DNA of 64,000 nucleotides from Agelaius tricolor. Lineage: Eukaryota; Chordata; Aves; Passeriformes; Icteridae. The stretch spans positions 46,939,381 to 47,003,380 of the forward strand of contig JALJCS010000001.1 in assembly GCA_023055355.1 (NCBI GenBank), written 5' to 3'. The translations under genes and the position numbers were made by a program. The notes below the pieces were generated by a model that made no database searches, was not told the origin of the DNA, and saw only the letters and a list, made by a program, of their open reading frames with translations. Positions 13,701 to 28,300 of the stretch are shown here, in pieces (the stretch's first letter is position 1; each line of letters opens with the position of its first letter).

Positions 13701-15150
13701 CTCTAAAATTTGAAAAGAAATATTCATCACTCTTGTTTTACAGAGGGTATTTGTTTTGTTATTATTCAGCTTTTAAAAGGGTGGATGCTTTCAGGTTATT
13801 TACCAAACCTCTGCTCTGGATATTTCTTGAGGGCAATTTGTTTTAAAGCAAATGTCATGCACGTAAGGTTTGAGGTAGATCACATTAATGATTGATCCAT
13901 TGAAAGCCTTGAGCTTTTGCTGTTTAGGCACAGTATTCCCTGCTATGTTCTACAGTCTTCTGTCAAGCCCTGCTTGCACTGTTATTAGTCCCTGATGATG
14001 GGTAGCACTCCTATCAGTGACACAAAGCTCTTTGTTGCAATGATCCCTGGGACACAAAAAACTATCAGCAGGATGGAGAAGCCTGCAGGTCTCCAGTCTT
14101 TCTGAGCATTGGTGCATTCAAGGTTCACAGAGCCAGGTGGAGCTGCAAGGGCAGTACTGCTCTGCTAGCCCTGGCTGTCCCTTCCTCTCCTTCCCTGGGG
14201 CCCCACCAGTGGCTCTTTGACCCAATCCAACCACAAATTCATCTCACAGGTAGACACAAGGTGGAGATCAAAAGGCTGGAAATGAAGAGGAAGGTTGCCA
14301 GCAGCTTGTTCTTTTACTAATGGAACCAAGACATCTCAGCTGCAGAATGAGATGCACTCAAGGAAAGCGGCTTGTTCTGGAGCTGCACAACTGAGGACAA
14401 GCTGGTTGCAGCCACCTGGCTGGCAGCCAGCTTTCTCACCTCTGCAGGACATTTCCTCTTGCAGGGACAAATCCTTGGAGCCTCAGCATGCAGCCTATTC
14501 TCCAGAATGACATGCCAGGCCCCTGTTTATTTGGTGCTTATCAACCACCACAGAAGTATACCACGGTTTTCCAGACTAGCTTTGCACAGCTAGTTGCTGG
14601 CTGAGATAAATGGAGAAGTTGGTCAAATTTCATCCACACAGTAATTCTAAAAGGGGAACGGGGAGGATGGAGGAGAGACAGGGAAAAAAAAAAAAGAAAA
14701 CTGCAATCATCAGGTTTTCTCATAAGTCTGATAGATCAAGCTGAAGAAAAAAAGAATTTGCTTCTCTTACAGCTCTGGGAATTGAGTGAGACTTAACCAA
14801 TTTCTTTATAGGCACCACAGGATGCCAATCAGTATTTGACAGGATCTCAGAACCACTTCTGTGCTGCTCTGATATGGATTTGTTTCAGCTCTGACTGTGA
14901 AGGCTTGTTCTTTCAAGTGCCTCTGTTCTACATTCTCTCTTCAGAGTCCAGAAAATCAACAATATGCAGCCACATCTGAAGGCTGCCACACCAGGGCATG
15001 GCCAAAAATTTTTATGAATGAGACTGTAAATCTTGCCTTGGTGAATTGAAATTTGACTGAGTTTTGTTTACATAGGTTGAGGTTTTCTAATTCAAGACAG
15101 ATTGTTAACTTTCGAGTGTGCCACTGAAGTTTGAAAGCAGCAACTTTCCA
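7701..15150. other. Non-coding stretch, no gene seen
   Basis: Mostly AT-rich unique-looking sequence with short chance frames on both strands. A region of somewhat higher GC at about 14040-14540 has 71- and 73-codon frames but no recognisable protein family. A nine-base motif, TGACTAACC, is repeated twice in tandem near 12213-12231. I found no transposon, RNA gene or splice-bounded frame. Confidence 0.5.
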
Positions 15151-15151
15151 G

Positions 15152-15169
15152 ACACACACACACACACAC
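15152..15169 (+). repeat. (AC)9 microsatellite
   Basis: Nine uninterrupted AC units. A typical short dinucleotide microsatellite, likely polymorphic. Confidence 0.9.
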
Positions 15170-18100
15170 GTAAAATTGAGGTGATGTTGCAACTGGGAAT
15201 GTAAACCAGCAACTTAAACTGCAGGGCAGTAAGTGAAAGAAAGTTCCAAACCCATGATAAATGTAAGAAAGCCAAACATGTTAAGATACAGGTAATAACA
15301 GTCAGATCTTCCAGAAACCTTACCATTCTAATAAAAGATGAAGTGCTAAAAGTAAAATGTTAATGGACTTTAATAAGGAACTTAATGAGATTATAAATAC
15401 TACATTAGTTTAATCATTAACAGTACACATTAGTATGATCTCAGGCAAAGTTTATATTTGATACTTTAAAGGGTTTTTGTTTTGTTTTGTTTTATTTTTA
15501 TTCTGATCTTTGCAATGCTTGCAATATTGAAGAAAGTATTGCCTACCTCAGTAAAAACCATTAGGTGGTAAAATACAAGAGGTCAAGACCAGCAACACTT
15601 TCTGGGTGACATTTGGTAAAACAGTTTAAAATTTTAGAGTGAACATTTTCATACAGTTTCAGTACCTATGAATGCAAAATGAGAACACATGCACAACAGA
15701 GACTGAAATGAGGCCTGAAAAATAAAGAGAGCCCCTTACTGTCCTACCTAGTGTCTTGGACAACCCATCCACTAAGAAAGGCTAACTCTGATCATACAGA
15801 TTTATAATTTTGGGTGATTGTATGAGATCAGTGTTGTAGAGATGAGTATGCTGTTCAGAGCCCCTTTTTATTTTTCAGTGTGTCATGTTGTTCCAAGGGT
15901 AAATCACCAGGTCACCACTCTGGAGCAACTGGGCAGTCCCCATACTAGTTTATTCTTGGAGGCAGAGGCTGAAAGAGTAGGCCCAGGAGCAAGTGATGTT
16001 GAGACACACTGCTACCCTGTGAGATTAAATATGTCATGAGATGCTGTCTCAAGTTTGATGTCAAAGGAGTAAGGTGTAGTATAAAGTAAGCAGATATAAG
16101 GCTAATCTCATTGAAAAATCAAGAAATGATAATGTTTGAAACTAAAGTGTATCAACTTGACTGTCTTCTTTTCCTTGAATGACCCTGTTTTTTTCTATGC
16201 AGTTTTAGGCCACAAAAGTTTCTGAACCCTTTTCCTGCCTCCAGCCTTTCAGTTCTCATTTTCTGTAGGACAACTAGGACATAAAATTCCAGATAACCTT
16301 CTGTCATTTTATTGTACTGACACTTGCCCATCTTTTCTGTTTACTCAGCCCCCTTTTCACTAGATGAGCATGCTTCTAATGTCACAATTAATCAGGACTG
16401 TCTGCCCTTCTGGGCAGCAGCTGTATCTTAGTTTGGTAGTGAGTGACCATTCGTTGAGGCTTAAGTAGTACAAACTCACTCTAAAGGTAGAATGGTTAAT
16501 GCTTGAGTAAAATTGTATTAACATTAGATCATAGAGCCACTGAAGTCTCCAAGGAAAGGTTTGAATATAAACCAATTCACCCAGGGTCTACTTCCCTTTT
16601 TAACTAGCTTGCAATGCAAGTTGCCTTAAGTCTCATGTTCTGTGATATCCATTTATTTATTTCTAAGCAAATATATTCTGAGAGGCAGTTTCCTGCTGCA
16701 GATGGATATCTTTGTGTTACTATTTCCTGTTTATTTTTCCCACATTTCATTTTCTTGTAAATCTGAAGTTTACAGTTCATGCTATGAGACCAGAACTGGT
16801 TATAATACTTAAACAGCATAGTGAGAATAGCTGAAAGTCAAAGTGCACCTACATTAGATCACCTTAGTAAATCCTTGATACACAATGAAAGCCCATTTCA
16901 AAGCAGCTCTCTTTTTATAAAGTAATATTTTTTTAATCAGCTTCTTTAACTTATTTAATGAGATACCTGCAAGAGTGAGGCCTTTATTTTTCTGATCAAC
17001 CCTCTGCTATTTTTTAAAAAAATTGCTAAATTAGTTTTTAATACAATAATGATTATATGGATAGTGAAATATGTTACATTCATATTATGTTAACATATAA
17101 ATCTTTTTTTTTTAAATGAATCTCAGGTTTTGCTTTGTTTTGTTTTGTTTTTTGTTGAAGTACTTTAGATCTGCACAGGTATGTGCCTTTTCAACTAAAA
17201 GTCAGAAGCCTCTCAGAGCCTTTCGTGGATAGTGGTAAAATTTTACCAGATTTTGGTGTTGTGCCTATTGATCAAGCCACCATTATTTTTCTAACTGTTG
17301 ATGAAAGAAAGTTGGGTAAGGTCTGATTAGTTTGAAGATAGCAGAGTTACTGAAGCTGACTAACTGCCTTAGCCAAAAAGAAATACTGCAAGGAAGTGAA
17401 TGATTCTTTGGAAATTGTTTTGAAATGTTCAACCAAAATTCATGTCATAATTGTATTTATCATTTATTTAACCTAGAAATAGGGAAAAAATGACAGAAAG
17501 GAATGAAATATGGCAGTATGATTTGTAGCTTAAAGGGGAAAAATATCACAATTTCACAGCAAAGTAAGCAAAACAGATTCTAATAGGTATGTTAGATCAT
17601 CAAAATTGCCTGTTATGAGCAGCTTATAAGTCTTGCAGACACATATTTTTACACTGTTTTTGCACAGATTTTTAATGTAGAAGCTAAACTCATTCCGTTC
17701 AGGAAAATATTTTGAAACTCATAATTTTCAGGTCATTGCATGACGTTCTAAGTTATAACCCCTTATGCCATTCCCTCCATAGTAACTTCAGAGATAAAAT
17801 GGCACTTGGTGCAACTTTTGCTATGATGTGCCCTACTCACATGTGTTTATTGAGGCATTGCAAAGAACAGCCATAGCAGCCACTATTCAGTGCAGCACAC
17901 ATTGGTTGTCATTTCTGAATCCATGTGGGTGCAGGGACGAGAATTACAATGTACCATTCTTAATGTGGTTTCTCAGCTTGTCATACTGATCTTGTTTCTC
18001 TAATAAAGATAATTTTTAAGCAGCAATTTATATAATAAGTTCTTAACTGGCAGGATCCCTGAGCCCTGGGATTTCTGGCAGGAAAGCTGGTGACATTGCT

Positions 18101-19149
18101 GATGGCACCAAACAATCCAGATCATATCCAAGATAATGTGCAAGAAGAATGCTGAGATGGTTCTTGGAAACCCATTTCTATTTACTCTTCCTCTTGTCTT
18201 TGTCTGCCACCACGCTTTCTGTCATTTAATGTATGGAATGATAGGGCTAGCTTGTCTGTTCCAAATTAGACCATTCAATTATTTTACTTTATTAAGTTCC
18301 CAGCCCATGGATAGCTGCATACTAGGAAAAAAGTTTAGCCACTAGTTTGTGAACTGGAAAAAGGGGGCATTTGAATGAAAATGGAATTGACGATTAATCT
18401 GTGTAAGTGGTGCAGAGATTATTTTTGAAGTAATACTACATTTGGGCATAAAAGATTTCAGTATTTGCTTGTAGCAAGTATATAACACCATCCAAGCTGT
18501 GGAGTTCTGCCACGGCTTCTCTTTTTGTTTTGCACACTGTGCCAGGCAAGCAGAAGGAGCCCATAAACTTTTCAGCACACAGTATTGCCGTGAACAATGA
18601 CTCCTTTTATAAAAGTTGCCTTTTGTTTGAGATAGATACAAACAAAGCCAATTGCAAGGTAATTATAACCTGAAAGGAAATCATTCTGGATTGTGATTCT
18701 GTGGTGTTAAATGACTGTCAGAAGGTTGGAAGTTGGTATACTGGCAAAGGAGCCCCAGGAATTCCCTTGAGGTTTCCTGGGAATTCATGGGGATTTTCAT
18801 TGTTATCATGATGTATTCTTCTGCTATATGAAATGCAGCCAGCCCTCCATTTCCCTAGAGGCAGAAGATGAGTCCAGAGTAGTCTGAGCACCCAGATAAG
18901 GCAGCAGAGTTTTCTGGTTTGGCTGGATGAAGAATTCAGGTCCATATGATGTCTGTGTGCTCTGGGAGGTCCAGCAATTACGGAGTGACTCGCAGTTTCA
19001 GAATCAGCCGCTCGAGTTTGTGCTCATACATTTAAGTGTGTGGGTTTATCATGCAGTTTTGGCACAGAGTTTTATTTCCTCAGGAAACAGGAGCTCATCA
19101 GCAGCAGGTCTGCTGCTTTGTGTACCATATTTACATAAGTTGAGGCTCA
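15170..19149. other. Non-coding stretch, no gene seen
   Basis: AT-rich sequence with (TTTTG)n runs near 15475-15502 and 17133-17153. Open frames are all under 100 codons with no recognisable family. No interspersed repeat was recognised. Confidence 0.5.
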
Positions 19150-19383
19150 CATTTAGGACAAGAGGACAAAGTCTTTAGCTGTGCCAAGGAAGGTTTAGAT
19201 GGGACATAAGAAAAAGCTCTTCACAGAAAGGGTGATTGGGCATTGGAATGGACTGCCCAGGGTGTTGGTGAAGGTGTTTAACTGAGTGCCATGGTCTAGT
19301 TGACAAGATGGTGTTTGGTCATAGGTTGGACTTGGATGATCTCAAAGGTCCTTTCCAACCTAGTTGATTCTGTGGTTTCTGTT
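19150..19383 (+). mobile_element. CR1 LINE 3' fragment, plus strand
   Basis: Sense-strand CR1 3' region. It begins with GGACAAGAGGACAAAG, then GTGCCAAGGAAGGTTTAGAT, then the CTCTTCACAGAAAGGGTG and GGGCATTGGAATGGACTGCC blocks, then GGTTGGACTTGGATGATCTC, AAAGGTCCTTTCCAACCTA and the terminal GATTCTGTGG. Compared with my memory of CR1, about a dozen bases appear missing between the CTGCCCAGGG block and GGTGTTTAA, so the copy has a small internal deletion. It is diverged and 5'-truncated, about 230 bp long. Confidence 0.9.
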
Positions 19384-22300
19384 ATCCTGAAATGACTGCC
19401 ATGAATTCATAGGACTAGGTTACATTTAACAGTAGGTAACAATCAAGAGTAAGGAAAAAAAAGGAGTAAACTTGAATAAATAGGAATGAGATAAATGAAT
19501 TGGAAAAGCAGCAAGAAATAATGGGCCTTGGGAAAATTACTGAAATGATCTGTTGAGAGTGATATTGTTGAAGAGCTACTGTAATTATGTAAAGTAGTCA
19601 GCAAATCCAGGGAGCTGTCACATGTTTTATCAAACTGGCTAATTTGCTCTGTCATTTCTAACAACATCTTCATTCTGCATGGTCCATACAGGCATGCAAT
19701 AATGCATGTTTCCTTCATATGGTAAATATTTTTTCCTTTGCATTTATACAAACCGTTATAATCCATCACCTTTGTTGTCAAAAGACTGCTGATAATTTAG
19801 AAATAATTAAAAGCTTGTAAAGAATCATTCATCCTTCATTCACTAAAAGATTAAATTCCTATAAGAGGTTTTCATTCTCTTTTTGATTAGAACTGCCTGT
19901 TTCAGCAAGGGCTTGTGAAATCCTTTCAGTATGATCAACACTCAACTTTCAGCCAAATGTCAGACTGACAAATATTTGAGTGCTATAACTGTTTATCAGA
20001 AATCAGTATTCTGCACATTGGTTTCTGATCAAGGTTTTTGATCCTTGACCTTTTACTACTTATTTATTTATATATTGATTTGCTGTCAGTTAAGTTTGTT
20101 ATTAAGTTTACATTGAATTAAAATCAGCGTATGACTGTCTTTTGTCTAACAAGGATGAAATATATACTGAGACTAGCACTACACAGAAAATACAGTGTAT
20201 AATTGTAAATATACTTTTATATGTACAAATCAGGAAAGAATCCTTAATGAAAGAATTCTTCAAACAACTCAGACTTTTGATCTTTAAAGAGCTGTAAATC
20301 AGAATTATGTGCAGAACTCCATATTAAAAGGTCTGTTATTAGTGTTCCAGTATCAAAAGCTCTGCAAAAATAGGAAGTGTCAAAAACTGAGGTGACTTGT
20401 GCATATTGATATATAGCCTTGATGCTTGACAACCTCACTGCAAAGAGCAGCTGGAGAAAAGGTGACAAGAATAATTCCTTTGAACTGTTAAAGCCTTTCT
20501 CACCTCTACTGCTCTCATTCCCTTTTTCCACCCCTAGCCTCATCATCCATCGTGCCCTCTCCACATTGCTTCTTGTTCTGCTTTCATTTTTCAACTTGTT
20601 TTGAAAGACAACAAAAATTTCCTGTCAAGGTACTCTTTCAAGAGCTGGAGAGGAGCAGCCAGATCTGACTGGTGGAGCTCTTGCAATCTGCTGTGCAGTC
20701 TACCAGGGTCATGCTGTAGCACACCCACTTCCAAACTTCAGGATCCTTCCATTTTTGTACACAGTGCTCCAGCTAAGCAGAGAAAGAAACTCTTTCTTTC
20801 ATATACTCCTCCTCCTTTGTCCTGTTAGGAAGGACAATTCAGAAAATAAACATTACTCTCTACAGGGGCTTTGCAACATTTGCATGTGAACCACATAATC
20901 TAAGCATTGAAGCAAAACAAGCAGTGTGGATACAATTTGTGTGGAAGCAAAATCTGGCTGCTATTTAGGTATTTTAAAAGCAGCTGAGCTCTGCCCAAAC
21001 TCAGAATTTATTCTGACTGTGCCAACCGTGAAAACCTGGCAACACAGTTAAAACTGAGATCAATGCATCAGAGATAGCAGATAATGATCTGCCTCTAGGG
21101 TCACCAGACAGATCCCACAATATCACAGATCCAGGTTTCATCTGCTATCATCAGATAGTGCAGTGCTTCCAGGGTGTCATAAACTTCCCAATCCCCTAGG
21201 AGGCTCTGGGGAAAGCAGAGGGCAGGAAAAGCAGCAAGGCAGCAGCAGTGGAGGAGTGCTGCCTGCAGATCTTTCAGCTGATCTCCTCCTGAGTCATTCC
21301 AAGGAAAATATTTACATGTCTAACCTACAAGTGTGAATTCTTAGACATCGTATGGGAATCTGATAAATAGGGGTTAGGAGGCAGGAATCTTCATCATAGT
21401 GAAATACTTCAGAGTCATCCAAAAGGGTGATTTTGAATGTCTTTGAAGCACAGAATCCATATTTGCACTAAAAAGTGAAAGTCACTTGCTTCCAGGAGCA
21501 TACTGAAGACTCCAGTGCCATTTCCAGAAGAGACAAGAGTTCTGTGTGTCATGCCAGGAAACTTCTTTGGTAATTTAATGGCCATCAATATATATCAGTA
21601 CAACTTTTAAGTATGTTGTAATGTCTCTTTTTGTGACCAGAAGCTCTATTGCCTAGGGTTTGGAAAATGAAATTAGTATTTTCTGTGTGGCAGACTCTTT
21701 GTGTGTAGCTTTTGCATTTAATGAAAGGAAATTATATAAAAGTCTGGGCTGTCATTCTCAATTTTGCACATGACTCTTATGGAAATAAGGAAAAAACCCA
21801 CCAATTTTTCTATTGTGTTTCCAAGGAGAATTCATAACTAAAAGGAAAAAAATAAAACTTATTCCTGGAACAAGTCAGTGCAAATAACCATAGGACCTTT
21901 CTTTATTTGAAAAACACTCCACAAAGTTTCTTTACAAACCCCAATTAGTGTTGCTATAACCAATCTTGTTTGTTCTGCCAACCTGTAGTAATAGCTGTCA
22001 GAGTTTATGTTATGAATGCTACACAATGACAGGGTCTGTATATCCACAGAAATATCCAGCATACACTGCCTGGTTCTCTTTGCAGACAGAAAAGGGAAAT
22101 GTTAGTGCCAATCAGCTCTTCTTTATCACCAGAGCTGGGAGTGGATAGTTTTAGAAATGAGAGGAAGATCCACAGTCCAAGTCCTTATTCCTGCTTGTTG
22201 TCTACAGTCAGCAGTCATGTGCTTCTTTTATGTTTTTCCATGGTGATTGGATGACTTGGTGAAATTAGGAAAGAAATGCTGTATTGGTTCAAAGTATATG

Positions 22301-25300
22301 TTTTAAAAAATGTTTGCATAAGCATACGACAAAAATATATTCACCTCCAAATGGAGCTTTAAAATTTTGTCTTCACAGGAAATTTAATAGAACTGTGAGA
22401 GAGAAGGGGAAAGGAAGAAAAGAGTATATGCAGAAGGCAGCAGGTTTTATATGAGTGTCCTTCCTTCCAAATCAGTTAAATGGAAACTGCACAATCAGAT
22501 ATGTAGGAATTAGGAGTATGACTCCTAGTCTGGAAAGCAAATTTTAGCATAATGTCTGGCAGGATACAGTTTAGGATGTGGTTAGAGGGGTGGATCTGTA
22601 GGCAGAAGTTGCACCTTAGTAAATCGCTGATGAATAATTCTGATAATGAAACAAAATATTATCGGTTTGTGATGGCAACTGTAAAATATAGTTTTGATGA
22701 TGTAAACAAGGCTTGACATTGATGAAAATTAATTTAGACTGGAGGGAGCAATGTTTTGAAAATTTAAATTAAATCAGAGCTGGTTTAAGTTGCAATATTT
22801 GTAAGGAAGATACAAACAGGTGTCTTACCAACACAAATATCAAACCAGGTGATGCTGAAATGGATTACAGTCTTTTAGCCCATCTTCCAAAGTCACATAT
22901 TAGAGGATACATCAACAGCTGTATGTTTACTCATATGTCCTTAGCTGTGATTATTCATGCTCTTCTTGGGATTTCAAGGGTTGATCATAGGAGAATGATT
23001 ATTCTTCAGCTCCCACCACCCATCTTCCCAGTTACCTCTAAGCAGGGCAGAAAACTAATGGCAGCTCATTTTTTTTTGAAAATGGCATATTTGCAGAGCC
23101 CTCTGGAAATGAAATACACTGAATAACTTTGATTTCCTCTAGTCTTTGCTGCTTTTTTATGGGACAAATCAAGGAAAGGAATGATTAATGAGACTAGATT
23201 TTACTTTAGGTGACATCAACTTAAGCTTGGAGTGACTCCTGACTTCCTAGTAAGATTGCTCTAAATTTACAGTGATACAAATCAGAAAATAAATTGACTC
23301 GTAAGATTGCATGTCTTAAATTTTTTTTTCAATATCCCAGAGCTTGTCTTGCCACTACCCTGAAATTTATAATGCAATTCAGAGCAATTAATGTGAATGT
23401 TAAAATAAAGGCTTCTTGCCTTTCCTTGAAGGTGATTTAGTCTCAGTTTAGAAATTAATTATTTTTTATTTAGTTTTTTATTGCTACATTGTTTTTAGAG
23501 TCACCATTTCAGCCCATGTTATTACAGTTTCAGCAATCAGGTACTAAGAAAGACTCCTTATCAGACTTCACTTTGTAGTAAAATAACCCGTGGTTTTGTC
23601 AGCCTATTCCTAAATTCCTCTGAAAGCAGGCAATCAGTTCAACAGATAGTGGTAAAAACCAGAAAATAATTGAATCATTTGGTATGGTTTTCCCATCAGG
23701 CACAACTTCAATTTTATCACTGTATTCCTTGCATACTTATTGGTGGTATATAGAAAACATAATTTTTCCATATGAGAACAAACTAGTTCTTTGTTTTAAT
23801 GAAAAATGTCTTTGTGTCATGAGTAAGAACTGTGTATTTTGATTGTGGCAATTAAATTTAAGTGATGTTTTAAATTAGCTGGTGTATTATAGGATCATTT
23901 TATGCTTGCAAAGTAAAATTTAATGTTTAATAATAGTAAAAGAACTTATTTAGCACTTACTGCTAATAGCTAGATGAAAAATAACAACAGGAGAGCTGTT
24001 AGAACAAAATGTGTACTTCCTATTTTTGATTTAGAGCAAGACTTAAATGCAGTTGCAGTTACTAATTATAATCACAGGAAAGGTAGCCAGAACATAAGCA
24101 TTTTAAAAGTTTTTTAGAAAATGATTGGGTTTTCTTAATGTTCTCTTCCTTCTGTAGAGGCATGGGAATCTCCAAGGGAGGAGGGGGAGGGAGGATGTGG
24201 GCAGCAAGAGGTGAAATATTGTTTCTCAGGAGGTTAAACTGATTAATCAGTTTTAATCACAGCTCAGAAGACTTGTCATTCCACATCTGAAAACTGAACT
24301 CTGAAATGTGTAACTATGCCTTCTCTTCATTTGAGACAAAAGCAGAGATGACAGGATTTACCACCTTCCACATGTTAGAGAAGCACCGTGAAGATTCAGG
24401 AAGCTTTTTTCCTCTGGCTGGAAGCGTTAGGTCAGCTGTAGACTGAAGGCACAGCCGTGCCTGGAGTTATTGCAGAGGCAGTCACAGGGTGGGAGGGTGG
24501 ACCATCACTGCAGGGAGCTACTGTGCAAACAGGGAATGAAGGAATGGTCTCTCACTACCACCCAGTTCGATGTCAGAAAGCCTAATGTAACAGCACCATT
24601 AGTCACAACTGTTCCCAGTGTTTCTAAGATTGCCGTTGCACAATTTTGCCTATATTTTAATGTAAATAAAGAAAATCCTGCAGAAAAACTCAGGACTAGC
24701 AAAATGAAGCTGTGATGTTCCAAGCAAGCCTGGCTGAATATGCCAACCTTGTCACTTAAAGGAATCTGTAACTACATTTTCAAGAAACAAAATTCAGAAC
24801 TTGTGGATGTATTCATGTTGTAATTTAAATGGCTTTAAAATTATAATTCATTATAATTGTAATTGCACCTAAAAATTATAATTAATTTTAGCTATCACAG
24901 TTCTGTTTTTCTAATTTTATTAATAAATTTCCAATTACCTTTCATTAGTGTATGATAAATTATTTGAAGGCTGAGTAGGCTTGGTGATTTTTGATTTTTT
25001 TTTTAAATTTATTTCATCCTTGATGAGGTGATAATTATAGGTAGTTTGAATATCTTTAGAAAATATAATAAATGCAAAACAGTACTTTTATCATCCTATG
25101 TATGTAACAACCCTAATACAGATGTTATACTCTTATTTGGATGCTTTTTTCTTAGAAACTTAATATGCTTCACAGACATACATAAGCTGCTTAAATAGTG
25201 TATAAGATGAAGGCAGTTTATAGAGATAAAATCTGTTTTGTAAAAACCAGTAATGTTTTGGTACTCTTTCAGTATTTTTGTAGAGAAACTGCATTTTTGT

Positions 25301-28300
25301 TAATACATTCACTTCCATTAGTCAATTAAAGCATTCATTTAGGAAGAAATAAAACTCTATTGAGAAGACTAATACAGCTTTAGGCAAAAAATTTAAGTCA
25401 TATTGGGAGCTTATTGGGACCTGGCTGCTGCATAAACTTTTTGCTACCTTTTTGCATGAGCACATTTTCCATTTTGAAAACATAGCATAAAGATCTTGAG
25501 TTCTGAAATTGATTTTGAAACTGGAGGGAGTTTAAAATTAAATGTCTCTATTTCTGGTTTTAGTTTGTGTTTTAAAGTCAAGAAGTGGAGAAATCCCTGA
25601 GGTGTGGAAAAATCATTGTGTATTCTTTGCAAGGACAACCTTAAATGTATCAAGTACAGCATTTTTAATACCTGAGCTGCTGTTAAAATTTCCTTATACA
25701 GTTATTATTTTCCTTTACAGTTATTAGATTTACTCTTTTGGGACCAACACTAAGACTTTAGGAATATCATTTGACTGCTATCCATTTCCACTTTTTGCAA
25801 AAAAAAAATGTTCTGGGTCTGCTGGAGGTCTGTTCCTTATTGCTTCAGGCTCTACAGCCTCCTAAGGAGGCACTGTGCTGAAAGAGGACCACAGGCATTG
25901 GGTTGCCTTAAACTGAGACACTCCCTTCCCCAGCTCTGCTCTCCATGGGTCATGAATTAATTCTTGCTTGCTGCCTGGGGTATTTTAGACGTATCTACAA
26001 GTCCTCTTAGCCATCCTTTCCTCCTTGACTTCTCAATATACAGATTTAGATTTAAAGGTGGATTGATGCAGAAGTGTCTTCCTTCTTTATCTTCTCAAAC
26101 GCCCTCCACTCCCCAATAGCCCTCTGTGCAGGGAGATGCCCACCTCCACTCAGCCTGGGGGAGAGGCCCCTGGCAGCTCCCCACTATGGTGCTTATGTTA
26201 CCTACTGGGGAAAGTAGGGGAAAGTTTAAGCTAGCCCATACCTTGTGGTCGAGTCTCAGCCTTGTTCAACATGATTATTAGCTCAAATCTATAGGAAAAA
26301 CCCCTGGGTCCCTGCTGAGGTGAAATTAGCTTGAAGGGAGAAAGGCAGAGAAATCTTGCACAGCACATCAAAATTGAACTCTTTCTGGCTCTTATCCCCA
26401 GCAGCATTCTCCTCATAAATTCATTTTGCTTACACAAATGAAAAGCCTTTAGCCCAGTTTTGAATATAGATCTTAGTACAATGTACAGAACTGAATACCT
26501 TGAATATATTTACTAAACAAATAAATCCTGTTTCATTACGACTAGAACGACTTTTCACTTGGCTTGCTTTCACTCACAAACCTCTCTCTTGATCTTTCTT
26601 ATATTTCTTCTCTTCCTGAAAAACCCATCAAAGACTGATAAAACATATGTCTACTGATATTTCAGATTTTTCATTAAATTCTGTCATGGAATCCAATAAT
26701 TCCGCACCTCCTGTGCTTTTGACAACTTTTGTGTATAAGATGCCAGTGACACCCAAAGAGGCACCTCTGTTATGCTGTTTGTGTTCTGATATTATGGATT
26801 TATATATGGCCAAGTCAATATGGGTCAGTGCAGGACGTGGGTGGGTGAGACTGGCTGGATACTCTGTAAATAGCCAGGATTCCTGCAGCTGATTGAAGAG
26901 ACATCTCTTTTCTTCAATTTTTGTTGCGTTTTGGTAGCCACAGTGTAGCACTGGATCTGGATGAGGGGCTGATTGCTGCTTTATCAACCCCATTCACAGA
27001 TGGAAAATTGTCATTTGCTCTGTGAAGTGTGGTAAAATTTGTGCAGATACCACATCCATTTGAAAGGTAATTGAGTATCTGTTGGATACATGGATTTGTC
27101 TTATTCTGAGGTGTTGTGGGCTTCTAACACACAGTACCCAGCTGTGGCTCACAGTAGCAGACTAGGTGTAGGGAGAGCTGTCAGCCCTGAGGAAAAAGCA
27201 GAGAGCTTTCTTCAAGTGCTTTTAGCTGATGTTCAGGCCTGGCTTTGCCACACTCTGCATGGTTTGTTGAGTGCAGAGGACTGCAGGACAAAATGGGAGA
27301 CAATTGTTCATGAATGTCCAAAGCTATAAAAATCATGCAGTATGTTCACATGAGATGATGAGATGCAATGAAATAGACCCTCCAGCTCACGTTGTGAGTT
27401 GTTTCCTAATGTATTTCATATCCTGTAGGGCTCTTCTTGCCTTTCTGAAACCTTCCTGAGAGAAGTCACACACTTAAAATCTTCTAATGACTGTGTCAGC
27501 AATAAGTAGCATTTTACAGTAAGTGTTTTACCCTTTCTAATCAGTGAAACCGGTTGTTATGTGCAGCAGTCACAGGAAAGAGAACCACTCCAGATGTGAG
27601 GGATCACTGATTTTCAACTTTTCTTTCAAAAAATCCAGTAAAGGTGTTGACCGTACTTTAGGAAATGTTGCAGACCCAAATCACATGAATTGCATTTGAA
27701 CTCACATAGAATCAGCCACAGTCCTTAGCTAGAGGTCAGTCAGTGTTCACATCAAGTTTACATCACATCTCATCTCCTAGTAAATCTCTGGAAATAAATG
27801 TCATCTAGTCAGGCTACCCGTCATCTGCTCCAGGTTAGGCTACTATATGACAATGTCAATTGATATCTTAAAAGTAATAGACTACCACTTTTTTCACTTT
27901 TGCCATTTAAAAAATATGGACATAACTAATCTGCAGTTTAACACCCTACAGTATTGGTAGCTAACAAGCTACATTCTCTTTTTTTGTTTCACAAAATAAA
28001 TAGAAAATATTATTGAAATAGTTGCTTAAACAGATAGCATTACAAATGTAAAGTCATTGGACATTTTGTGACTATTCTACTGTTCTCAGCCATTATTATT
28101 TGCAGCAGGGTCTTTCAGGTTTTATTTTTCTTCTGTTTGGGAATAGCTTGTTCTTGTAATTGATCCCTGCAGGGATTTTGTATCTCAAACTTCTTTTTTA
28201 AAGGATATTTCCAATTAGACCAGCAGTCTGTTCATATGCTGGCATAAAAGAAGCATGCCACTTTCAGTAGAATGAATCAATTTTTAGATTGTGAAGAAAA

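Noticed and set aside
14040..14540. Higher-GC patch that might be an exon or CpG island
   Set aside because: CpG dinucleotides are few, and no open frame with recognisable protein or clear splice pair was found.
24830..24900. AT-rich stretch with ATTATAATT words that looks palindromic
   Set aside because: The pairing follows from low complexity; no unique arms could be defined.
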